Shown here in pieces: positions 34,208-44,053 of a stretch of 64,000 bases of DNA. Below the pieces are notes generated by a model that saw nothing but the letters and a program-made list of their open reading frames with translations, was not told the origin of the DNA and made no database searches. This stretch comes from Hermetia illucens (lineage: Eukaryota > Arthropoda > Insecta > Diptera > Stratiomyidae), in assembly GCF_905115235.1 (NCBI RefSeq), contig NC_051849.1, forward strand, positions 194,001,786 to 194,065,785, written 5' to 3'. Each line of letters opens with the position of its first letter. The stretch's first letter is position 1. Made by a program: the position numbers and the translations under genes.

Positions 34208-35263
34208 ATGGAGAACCTGAGTCTAGGCTCAGATTCCCCACTTATTCAAGTGGGAACCAATTCAATTGGGACCCAGTCCTTAACGGATGAGCCGAAGCAG
34301 GCCCCTTCTGTCAGTACTCCTGACCCCAGGCTCCAATCCGCGCCACCTGCTGAGGCTAAAGTCTTGCCCATGGATAAGCACTTGTCCACGGACAGCAAAC
34401 TGCCTTCAGGCAAACCGCCTTCGGGCAAACAGTCTCCGGGCAAACCGCCTTTGGGCAAACCGCCTTCGGGCAAACCGCCTCCGGGCAAACCGCCTCCGAG
34501 CAACGCACAACCAAAGAGCTGTGCTAAGGTTGAGGGGAAAGGAGCGTTCGGGGCACCTGCGGCTAAGGGGAAACTGAAGCGGCAGCGATCCTCGGATGAT
34601 CCTAACTCTTCGACACAAAAGGCAGCAAAGAGGGCTCGGCCGGCAACGGCTAGGCCTTCATTTGCAGTCAAGGCTATCGAAGCCGATGGATGGGTCCTGT
34701 ATGACGACTCTAATCCATCCGGCTACGATACTGAGCAGTGCGAACAGCTTAGGAGGAAACTTTTCCTAGCTGTAAGGACTGCGTCCGCGCAAGGCATTAA
34801 GCTTTGCTTTGAGTCGGTAGGTGTATACCGTAAAATGTTACGGCTGAACTTTGCCGACGAAGACACGAACGAGTGGCTCAGGCAGTACTGCTCCTCCCTT
34901 AACGATGTGTGGGAGGGTGCGCGACTAACCTTGAAAAGGGTCTCTGAGCTTCCATCGATCAAAAAGTGCTTTCTCTGGCTTCCAGAAGAAGAGCGAAATG
35001 GCGTTGGGGTTCTGGAACAACTTGGTCTACAGAATAACCTTAACACTTCCACCTGGTTGCTGCTAGGCAGCAAAACAGGGGAGAGAATCGATAGGCCGGG
35101 AACTTTTCTCACTATCGGCGTTCCCGAACCTGATGTTAAGAAGGTTCGGGAAAAATCGGGTTGCCGGCTCTACTATGGGCTGGGGACCGTCACGTTACAA
35201 GTGTCGGCTCCTAAAACCATTGAAGGGGACATGCAGCCCCCGGCATCTACACCTGAAACGTAG
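34208..35263 (+). CDS. LINE ORF1, DUF4780-like nucleic-acid-binding protein
   Basis: The 351-residue ORF1 of the LOA-like LINE. Such proteins coat the element's RNA; the exact role is not known for this family. Residues about 65-98 are a tandem of a five-residue unit, G-K-P-P-S/P, encoded by a 15-base repeat (34400-34503, unit GGCAAACCGCCTTCG). A basic stretch KLKRQRSSDD and KAAKRARPATARP (about 120-150) could be a nuclear localisation signal. The C-terminal half (about 165-340) resembles DUF4780 domains of LOA/Bilbo ORF1, with KMLRLNFADEDTNEWLRQYC, TLKRVSELPSIKKCFLWLPE and NLNTSTWLLLGSKTGERIDR. No CCHC knuckles are seen, in contrast to the R1-like ORF1 at 18624-19032. The stop TAG is followed at once by the ATG of ORF2. 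Confidence 0.85.
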   Translation: MENLSLGSDSPLIQVGTNSIGTQSLTDEPKQAPSVSTPDPRLQSAPPAEAKVLPMDKHLSTDSKLPSGKPPSGKQSPGKPPLGKPPSGKPPPGKPPPSNAQPKSCAKVEGKGAFGAPAAKGKLKRQRSSDDPNSSTQKAAKRARPATARPSFAVKAIEADGWVLYDDSNPSGYDTEQCEQLRRKLFLAVRTASAQGIKLCFESVGVYRKMLRLNFADEDTNEWLRQYCSSLNDVWEGARLTLKRVSELPSIKKCFLWLPEEERNGVGVLEQLGLQNNLNTSTWLLLGSKTGERIDRPGTFLTIGVPEPDVKKVREKSGCRLYYGLGTVTLQVSAPKTIEGDMQPPASTPET

Positions 35264-38200
35264 ATGAGGTGCCACATTTCCCAAGTAAATTTGCAGAATT
35301 GTAAAGCGACGACTGCACCTATCAGTCGTCGGATCAATAGCTGCAAGACATTTATATACCTCATACAAGAACCGTGGGTTGTTGGTGGGGCAGTCAGGGG
35401 CCTAAACTTTCAGCATGCTGACCTATTGTATGCCAATGGAAGCGATCGACCCCGCACCTGCATGGTAGTCTCCAAAGACTTCCAGGCTAACCTGGTTAAC
35501 GACCTATGTGATGGCGACACCACATCGGCTAAGCTAACCGTAAAAAGTCAACAGGGAGATAAAGAGATACTATGGTGCTCTGCATATTTCCCTTACGACG
35601 CAGAAGACGTTCCCAGTGGAACATTCATCAGAGCTATCCAATATGCCAAAAGTAGAGGCATGGGGGTAATAGCAGGATGTGATGTCAACGCTCACCACAT
35701 ATGCTGGGGAAGTTCGAACATCAATGCAAGAGGATCGAGACTACTGGAGTATCTAGTAGGAACCGATTTGCAGGTCCTAAATGTGGGTAATGAACCCACT
35801 TTCTTCAACGTGGTCAGGCGAGAGGTCATCGACATCACGGTGGCATCTCCTGACATCGGGGTTCTGATCGGAGAGTGGAGAATATCAAACGATATCACAC
35901 TCTCGGATCACAGACGCATTGATTTCGTTATGGGCATGGATCCACCTCCACCCACTCCATTTCGGAATCCGAGGAAGACAGATTGGGTAATGTATCAAAC
36001 AGAAATGAGTGCCCGAATCACGATCCCTGGGAAGCGCATCAAATCCATTACTGGAATTGAGAAGACAACCGAGATGATTACAACTAGCATGAGAGAAACT
36101 TTCGAAGAAAGCTGTCCACTCAAGATGCCAAAGAAGGGTAAAACACCATGGTGGAACTCGGATTTGGCAAAACAGAGGATAACGACAAGGATGCTCCTCA
36201 ATCGTGCTCTGAAGGGTGAATCAAGCACTAGCTGGAATCGCTATAAAGAGGCACAGAAGGCTCTAAAGAAGAGCATAAGATCGGCCAAACGATCATCTTG
36301 GAGACGCTTTTGCGAAGAGACTAACTCTCTTGAGCTGAAGCTGAAGCGGATTCTGGTCAAAGAACGTAGCCAGAAACTGGGTTATTTACGTTTACAGAAT
36401 GGGAAGTACACAGAAAGCGATGAAGAAACGGCAAATCATTTGCTTGAAGTACACTTCCCAGGCAGCATCCAAAATCTAATCTCGGGGCCAACAGGTGCAT
36501 ACAGCCCTCAACCGAGAGATTGGAATCTGGCATGCAAAGTAGTATCACTGGAGCGAGTGGAATGGGCATTTAACTCGTTCCATAGATACAAGTCTGCAGG
36601 TCCGGATGGCATCATCCCTGCGGTAGTAATAGAAGGAATGGATGCCATGGGTCGGTATTCGGAATATATATCGCGCATGCCTAGCACACGCTTATATTCC
36701 AATTAAATGGCGGGATGTGAAGGTGTTGTTCATTCCCAAACCAGGAAAACCCACCTACACAGACGCAAAAAGCTTTCGACCGATCAGCCTAACGTCCTTT
36801 CTGCTAAAAGGACTAGAAAGATTAGTAGATCGGTTCATAAGGGATACACACATTCCTAAGTGGCCACCTCAACATAGGCAACACGCCTACCAGAAAGACA
36901 AATCCACGGAGACAGCACTCCATGAACTTACGGCAAAAATTGAAAAGGTGATGTCCGCAAAAGAATACGCCTTAGGCGCATTCATGGACATCGAAGGTGC
37001 CTTCAATTATGCCTCATTCGCGGCAATTTGTGATGCGGCAAGACAGCATGGAATCGAACCGCTGCTAATCAGTTGGATCCTTCACATGCTAGAGTGGAGA
37101 AAAATCCACATATCGGTCGGCCAGAAGTCTATTGAAGCAGGATGTCTCAGGGGCTGCCCACAGGGAGGGGTTCTCTCTCCACTGTTATGGCTCTTGGTGA
37201 TGGATACCCTGCTGTGGCTCCTGGAGGACAAAAAAGTCTTCGCGCAAGCATTTGCGGACGACCTAGCCGTAATAATTACCGACAAGTTTGCGGACACAGT
37301 ATGTGACCGCTTGAATGCAACTCTGCATGTAATCCACAGCTGGTGCCTCCGCAATGGACTCACGGTGAACGCTAGGAAGACTGGACTAGTTATGTTCACT
37401 AGGAACGTCAGGTGGGGTAGTTATACGCTACCCACCTTAGCAGGGGCGGAAATCCAGCTGGCACAAACAGTCAAGTATTAGGAGTACATTTCGACTCCAA
37501 ATTAACGTGGAAGCATCATATCCAGGAACAATATCAGAAATCCTGCTCTGGTGCTGTAGGAATGCGATAGGAAGCCCGCATGCGTCTATCTGGAAATTTC
37601 TTGAAAAACATCCGGTAGCCCTGATGCCGACCGATCATATGGTTTCCAGATTCGTCTTTGAAAAGACATATACTGTCGTAATCACCGAAAGAGAAGAATG
37701 GTCGACAAGTGGCCATGAGTCTTTTCAGATTACAGACCTAATAATCTTCACCGACGGGTCAGTCATGGAGGATGGATCAGGTGCAGGGGTGTTCTCGGAG
37801 AATCCGATTATAGAACTGGCCCGACCTCTCGGAAAAATGACGACCATATTCCAGGCGGAGATATATGCCATTTCATTGGCAGGAGAAGAATGTCTGCGAC
37901 AGAAATGGAGGGGTCGCACCATTCGAATCTGTTCCGAAAGTCGGGCGGCATTATCAGCGCTAAATGGCAACAACATATCAAGCAAGTTGGTGTGGAGTTG
38001 TCATCAGGTGCTGCTGAAACTTGGCCGACTGAACGAAACATTCCTGATGTGGGTGCCGGGGCACTCTAACATCGCCGGCAATGAGGAGGCTGACAGACTA
38101 ACTCGCCGAGGGTCTGGATCCACAATGGTGGGGCCAGAACCAGCTCTTGGAATCCGACCATCTACTGTCAAGTTTACTCTGAAGAGTGAAATTGCAAGGA

Positions 38201-38586
38201 TTCACGCAACCGAGTGGAAAAATTTGGACTCTTGCCGGCAAGCGAAAATCCTTGAGAAGGAGCCTAGGGTCACTAAAGCGGCATTTTTGTTGTCTCTTAA
38301 GAAGTCGGACATGAAAACCCTAGTAGGGCTTTTGACGGGACACTGCCCCTTAAACTACCATATGGAAAAGATTGGGGTAGTGGTTTCGGCTGTGTGCAGC
38401 CAATGTGAGGAGGAGGAGGAGATGGCCCTGCACTTTTTATGCAGCTGCCCGGCATCATCAGGTCTCAGACGAAGACACCTTGGCAAGGTTTTCTTCAATG
38501 AAGAATCTGCACACTCTCTGCCTCTGAAGAATGTTCTCAGATTCGCTAAAGCCTGCGAACACCGTAGGCGGGAAGCCATTGAATAG
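35264..38586 (+). pseudogene. LINE ORF2, endonuclease-reverse transcriptase-RNase H
   Basis: APE endonuclease at 35264-35960 (VNLQNCKA at the start, LIQEPWV, AGCDVNAHHICWGS, LSDHRRIDF). Linker to about 36560. Reverse transcriptase 36580-37480 with SAGPDGIIPAVV, FIPKPGKPTYTDAKSFRPIS, FMDIEGAFNYAS, GCPQGGVLSPLLW and the catalytic FADD at about 37255. RNase H 37735-38120 with FTDGSVMEDGSGAGVF, FQAEIYAISLA and GHSNIAGNEEADRL. C-terminal zinc motif C..C....A-HFLCSCPA at about 38395-38455. A frameshift at about 36650, a stop and frame change at about 37480, and a short deletion in the thumb near 37540 break it. The gene starts directly at the ORF1 stop, suggesting termination-reinitiation. Confidence 0.9.
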
Positions 38587-38674
38587 GCAACTACGGGGAT
38601 AGTACAATGGGCCTAATAATGGCCTGAGTGCTCGGGGCTGCGGCTCCCCCCAGTTAACTAAACTAACTAACTAA

Positions 38675-38689
38675 CTAAGTACTCCATAC
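38675..38689. repeat. Target-site duplication, right copy
   Basis: CTAAGTACTCCATAC, identical to 33809-33823; it marks the right end of the nested LOA-like insertion. Confidence 0.88.
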
Positions 38690-38945
38690 CCCCTTTTAGC
38701 ATTGCTGGATAGATGGTATCCATGCTAGGTGCTTGATGTGTTCAAAGCATAGTATGGCAGTTCTCACCTTTTCATATAGTAGGTAACAACCGCTTTCGCA
38801 GTGTTATAGTTCACCTTGCAGCACTTGCCTGTTGAAGGAGTTGCAAGAATTCTTCTCTTACCACTTCTCTCACCCATTCTTCCGGAGGGCATGCTTCCAG
38901 AAGATTACACTCTGGAGCTCGTGAAAGTACCGTTTCTAAGAAAGT
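38690..38945 (-). mobile_element. Interrupted LOA/I-like LINE, upstream part
   Basis: The minus strand reads PAMLKGGMEYL ending at the target-site duplication, and is continued on the far side by EYLGRLLASFA and SWQKVKVVFIPKPGK. It is therefore the 5' neighbour of the fragment at 31490-33823. Further upstream text (ACPPEEWV, TAKAVV) is decayed. The element stops at about 38945 against an R2-type LINE shard. Confidence 0.75.
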
Positions 38946-39165
38946 CTAACTTGGCAGAAACCTAAACTATAAGCCACTGGATCGGGAAATCAAAGAATTT
39001 GGGCTTATCGAGCGGGTGGTTGTAGTTCCCATATGTAATATTGTCAGCTACAGGTATTGTACCTAAATCTCTCACGGCTTCCCGTGATTCCTGGGACTTT
39101 CGCACAGTCTGGTTTAAACCATGCAGAAGTACACCATTCTGCATACGTGCTCGATGTTGCGGGGA
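38946..39165 (+). mobile_element. R2/NeSL-type LINE, 3' shard
   Basis: Aligns with 25585-25770 of the longer copy: shared runs include CGGGAAATCAAAGAA, GTGGTTGTRGTTCCCATA, CTCACGGCTTCCC and TTCGCACAGTCTGGTT. It holds the last codons of the restriction-like endonuclease domain and the 3' UTR. 5'-truncated and dead. Confidence 0.8.
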
Positions 39166-39628
39166 GTTCTTGACGGATTATCCCATTGACCTATCACCAC
39201 CACCAGTGCCCCTTTAAGAGGTTTTTTAAGAGGTAGGATTGTCCGAGCCTACATGCTTGGCTGTTAGGGCTAGTATTAGGTAAAATCCGGCATCTGCCGA
39301 GATTGTGACAACTCAGAAAAACAAAATTTTGTGTTTAAAAAGGAATATTTAAAATCTAAGCTAGCTGAAAAATGAGGAAAGACTAAAAATTTGTTGTTTG
39401 TTTGAGGACAACTTGAGCAAACCAACGGTCAAACATTTAAGAAGCTGACATTGCGCTTAAAACCCCGTACAGGGTGAAAAATAAGTCGAAATCTAAACTA
39501 AACTTTTGTAACCATCACTGACATCCCCATTATAATCCTGAATTTCGGCACGAGCATATTTCGTGGTCATTCTTGTTGTGCATCATTGAGGACGAAATTG
39601 CCTAATGCTCCATCCTGAAGAGAATCGC
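39166..39628. other. Unassigned spacer
   Basis: No gene recognised. A weak GAGGTTTTTTAAGAGGTAGG local repeat is present at about 39216. Confidence 0.35.
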
Positions 39629-39846
39629 CTCCCCGTTCGAACGAGGTATTGCCGGTCGTAATCTGACGATTTTGCATTTTTGTCAATTTTTACGACCCGG
39701 GGGTCGAGGAAAATTTCAATTTTCCATATTTTGGCCAGCCTCTCCGGTCTCGGATTTTTCGCGATATCTCGCGTCCGCGGCATCGTAGCTTGAACATTCT
39801 CGCATTTCCCGAATCTGGCCCGCCTCCCCGTTCGAACGAGGTATCA
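39629..39846. repeat. Satellite-like repeat, period about 198 bp
   Basis: A unit begins GCCTCCCCGTTCGAACGAGG (39629), runs through TATTGCCGG, ACGATTTTGCATTTTTG, TTTTTCGCGATATCTCGC, and returns to GCCTCCCCGTTCGAACGAGG near 39824, implying tandem arrangement with a period of about 198 bases. A diverged copy lies at 43300-43506, beyond the RTE-like LINE. Confidence 0.75.
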
Positions 39847-42800
39847 TCATCATCATCAACGGCGCAACAGCCGGTATCTGGTCTAGGCCTGCCCTAATAA
39901 GGAACTCCAGACATCCCGGTTTTGCGCCGAGGTCCACCAATTCGATATCCCTAAAAGCTGTCTGGCGTCCTGGCCTACGCCATCGCTCCATCTTAGGCAG
40001 GGTCCGCCTCGTCTTCTTTTTCTACCATGGATATTGTCCTTATAGACTTTCCGGGTGTGATGTGATCATCCTCATCCATACGGATTAAGTGACCCGTCCA
40101 CCGTAGCCTATTGAGCCGGATTTTATCCACAACCTGACGGTCATGGTATCGCTCATAGATTTCGTCGTTATGTAGGCTACGTAATCGTCCATCTTCATGT
40201 AGGGGGCCAAAAATTCTTCGGAGGATTCTTTTTTCGAACACGGTCAAGTGTTCTAATTTTTTTTTATTAACAACCCAGATTTAGGTGGAATACATAAGGA
40301 CTCGCGAGATCATAGTCTTGTACAGTAACAGCTTTGACCCTATGGTGAGAGGCTTTATAGTCGATGAAAAAGTGGTGTAACTGACGACCATATTCCATAT
40401 TGCTGCTGTAGAGAGAAAATCTGATTTTTTGCTCATTTGCCTGCAGTGAAACCTCTTTGGTATAGGCCAATGATGTTCTGGGCGTATGGAACTATCCGGC
40501 CTAGCAAGATAGATGAAATTATCTTATAGATGGTACTCAGCAACGTGATACCTCTATAATTGCTGAACCGTGTGATATCCCTCTTTTTATGTATGAGACA
40601 GATAATGCCTCTTTGCATTGTTTCGCTGTCCCACATCTTGAGCACAAGTTGATGAACTACTTGGTGTAATTGGTCGCCTCCATATTTAACCAATTCGGCT
40701 ATAATTCCATGGGCTCCTGGCGACTTGTGATTTTTAAGCCGATGAATTGCACGGACTGTTTCTTCCATGCTTGGTGGTGGCAGTATTTGTCCATCGTCTT
40801 CAGTTGGCGGGACTTCCAACTCACTGATATTTTGGTTGTTGAGCAGTTCATCAAAATACTCAACCCATCGCTCCAATATGCCCATTCGGTCGAAAATCAG
40901 ATTTCCCTCTTTGTCTCACAGGATGAACATCGAGGTGTATAAGGCTACTTCCTGCTCCCTGTACTTTTCGAGTTTACAGACCTGTTGGCTTTGCCAGGCT
41001 TCCTTGAAATTTAATTTTATCCATAATCGGAAGGTCATGGTACGTAAGCTACGGAATCGTCCATCCTCATGTAGGGGGCCAAAAATTCGTCGGAGGATTC
41101 TTCTCTCGAATGCGGCCAAGAGTTCGCAATTTTTCTTGCTAAGAACCCAAGTTTCCGAGGAATACATGAGGACTGGCAAGATCATAGTCTTGTACAGTAA
41201 GAGCTTTGACCCTATGGTGAGACGTTTCGAGCGGAATAGTTTTTGTAAGCTGAAATAGGCTCTGTTGGCTGACAACAACCGTGCGCAGATTTCATCGTCG
41301 TAGCTGGTATCGGTTGGACCCTAGATAGGAGAAATCGTCAACGGTCTCAAAGTTGTATTCTCCTATCCTTATTCTTCCTGTTTGATGCTGTTGGTTGGTT
41401 TGCACATTGGTCAGGGTCAGCCTAGTCTTATTAGTTTCGTCGGGATGCTGAAGTCTTTCATGGCCTCTTTGGTATGGGCCATTGATGTTCTGAGCATATG
41501 GGACTATCCGGCCTAGCAGGACAGCGGAGAATATCTTATAGATGGTACTCAGCAACGTGATACCTCTATAATTGCTGCACTGTGTGATATCTCCCTTTTT
41601 ATGTATGAGACAGATAATGCCTCGTTGCCACCACTTGGTGTAACTGGTCGTCTCCATATTTATCCAATTCAGCTGTAATTCCATCGGCTCCTGGCGATCA
41701 GATTTCCCTCTTTGTCTCGCAGGATGAGCATCGAGGTGTGTAAGGCTTCATCCTGCTGACTTATTAGTAAAACGTGCGCGCCTAGTGTGATTGCTCCATG
41801 TACTTTTCTAGTTCACAGATTTGTTGGTTCTCCTGGCTTCATTTTTCCGTCTGTGAAGTCGCTTCTCCGCTCGACGGAGTTCGTGATAAGTCTCTGCGCG
41901 TGCCCGCGTTCTTTGGGAATGCAACATTACTCGGTACGCCGCATTCTTCCGTTCCGTTGCTAGTTTACATTCATCGTTAAACCAGCAGTTCCGACTCTTT
42001 TTGCGGCTGGGGCCAAGTATCTTTGTGGCTGTATCCATGATAATGTTCTTCAGGTGGTTGTGAACATCATTTGTTGATGCTTCATATCCAGGTCTTCTGT
42101 TGAATGCGATTATTGCGGTATCCATTTCCCTCTTATAGGTATCGCGGAGGGCTGTGTTGTGGATTGCTTCAGTGTTAACTCTCACCTGATTGTCAGAGGG
42201 GATTCTAGGTGGTATTGTTATTCGGGCTCGGAGCACCATGCCAACGAGATAGTGATCCGAGTCTATATTGGCCCCCCTATATGTTCTGACATTCATCAAG
42301 GGTGAGAGATGGGGGCGTTCGATCAATACGTGGTCAATTTGGTTGAAAGTGGTCCCGTCTGGAGAGGCCCACGTATGTTTGTGGACCGCTTTCCGCACAA
42401 ATCAGGTACTTCCAACAACCATTTCGTGTGACCCTGCTAATTGAATAATTCGCAGTCCGTTATCATTTTTTTTCGTGTAAGCTATGGGAGCCAACGTATC
42501 GCCTTAATACGGGCTCCTTCCCTACTTGGCTGTTAAAATCCCCAAGTATGACTTTTATGTCATATCTGGGACAGACTTCGAGGGTTCGTTCTACTGCCTC
42601 GTAGAAGGTATCCTTCTCCGACTCTGCAGTCTCCTCTGTAGGGGCGTGGACGTTAATGAGGCTTATATTTCTAAACTTGCCTCGCAAGCGCAGAGTGCAT
42701 AGCCGTTCGCTTATGTTTTCAAAGCCGAAAACAGCAGGTTTCATTTTTTGGCTGACTAAGAAACCTACTCCGAGCACATGGTTTACTGGATGACCGCTAT

Positions 42801-43299
42801 AATATATGGTGTAGCGGCTCTTTTCCGGGAAACCGGTCCCTGTCCAACGCATCTCCTGTAACGCTGTTACATCAGCCAGGGTATCGGCTAGCTGCTTATC
42901 AGCTTCATCTTTGTACAGGGAGCGCAATTTCCATGAGAAAATGCGCAAATCATTATTCCGTTTATGTTGCCGGGTTCGTCGTTGTATAATCCGTCCATTC
43001 CGAGGCCCCTTTTGTAGCTTTGTAATAAGTTGTTTTCCGTGTAGGGTTGTCAGTCCTGCCCAACCCCCAACCTGGAGGACCAGTTGGTACCATTTGTCCC
43101 GTTTTTAGGCGCGGGAGACTCGCCTTCATCCTTCTCTGTCTGCAGCTTTTCGTTAAGAAAGAGCGGTCACCACGTGGAGGTGGAGACAGGGTTTGGTAGT
43201 AGAGCTGTTGGTGTTGGTTCAGCAGGCATTTCCCAGGTTTTATGCTCCATCGTGGGTCCCAATCCACGTTTCGCCCTGGAACCTATACTACCCTTTGAC
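39847..43299 (-). mobile_element. RTE-like LINE (family 1), near full length but rearranged
   Basis: About 3.45 kb. Minus-strand order: 5' leader (43299-42950, with CACCTCCACGTGGTGACCGC); APE endonuclease 42948-41808 (RIFSWKLRSLYKDEADKQL, LQEMRWTGTGFPEKSRYTIY, LGDFNSQVGKEP, DHVLIERPHLSPL, GANIDSDHYLVGMVLRARI); RT start; then an early jump to thumb and C-terminus (41400-41000); then a second pass through linker, RT (SPGAHGIIAELVKYGGDQLH, ICLIHKKRDITRFSNYRGIT) and C-terminus ending at the (TGA)n tail 39847-39860. The linker thus occurs twice (about 41700-41860 and 40855-40985), a partial internal duplication. No RNase H. The frame is broken many times. It sits within the satellite-like repeat, with AACGAGGTAT on both sides as a likely target-site duplication. 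Confidence 0.87.
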
Positions 43300-43506
43300 C
43301 ACCAACGAGGTATTGCCGGTCGCAATCCGACGATTTTGCATTTTTGCCAATTTTTACGATCCGCGGGTCGTGGAAATTTTCCATTTTCCCCATTTTGACG
43401 AGCCTTTTTGGTTTCGGATTTTTCGCGATATCTCGCATCCTGGCATCGCACCTTGAAAATTCTTGCATTCCCTGAATCTGGGCAGCCTTCCCGTTCTAAC
43501 GAGGTA
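43300..43506. repeat. Satellite-like repeat, second copy
   Basis: Diverged copy of 39629-39846: AACGAGGTATTGCCGGTCGCAA, ACGATTTTGCATTTTTGCC, TTTTTCGCGATATCTCGCAT, and closing CCCGTTCTAACGAGGTATTG. Confidence 0.8.
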
Positions 43507-44053
43507 TTGAGTCTATTATATGCTTTTTGGTGAAAACAGGGTATGATAGGCTGTCAGGAAACGCCTTTATGCGCCGTGTAGAGTCTTACAATTGAGGTAA
43601 GATTTATGAGGCTAATGGTTGACGTTTAAACGGATAAATGCATGTTGTTGGGTTTTTCAATAAGTTTGCCAATTTCTTCGTAAAGTCGAGGGAACGCAGA
43701 AAATACCACCTGTTATATTGTCAAATTCGGTCAAAAGGAGCTGAAAGTAGTCATATTCACGAATATTGCCGAATGGCAGAGAGAGAGAGAGCTTGGTACG
43801 TATCCTTTGAAGGACTCAACTGGAGCCTGACAGTTGCCAAACTAATGATAAACAGAAATGAACCATTATTATTTTTATTGTCCCAATTGTCTACTCAAAA
43901 CTTAAAAAATAACATTGAACACCTTAAAAACATTAACTTAAAAACCGAAGTAGTATAGGATCATAAAACGTATACTAAAAAAACTGGTACCCAATCAATA
44001 CAGAATACTTATGAACTATTCAATAAATAAATTAATTTTCTGGGCTACAGTAT
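43507..44053. other. BEN gene 2 downstream spacer
   Basis: AT-rich; an (AG)n microsatellite at about 43778-43790. TTTATT at 43874-43879 may be the minus-strand polyadenylation signal of BEN gene 2 (175 bases past the stop), weakly supported. A frame at 43638-43958 is judged chance. Confidence 0.4.

Larger units (their letters stand above)
33824..38674 (+). mobile_element. LOA-like LINE, nearly full length, nested
   Basis: A 4.85 kb element bounded by a 14-15 bp direct repeat (33809-33823 and 38675-38689). It has a 384-base 5' UTR starting with a CTCCCTC/GAGGGAG hairpin, an intact ORF1 (34208-35263), an ORF2 (35264-38586) with endonuclease, reverse transcriptase, RNase H and zinc motif, a short 3' UTR, and an (AACT)n tail at 38655-38675. 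It lies inside, and antisense to, the older LINE at 31490-33823 plus 38690-38945. It is the best preserved mobile element in the window, so probably among the youngest. Confidence 0.9.

Noticed and set aside
34246-34671. Long antisense frame opposite LINE ORF1
   Set aside because: It is a shadow of the 15-base repeat and GC-rich ORF1 sequence; no independent motif.
39846-39860. (TCA)n microsatellite as an independent repeat
   Set aside because: It is the 3' tail of the RTE-like LINE read on the opposite strand.
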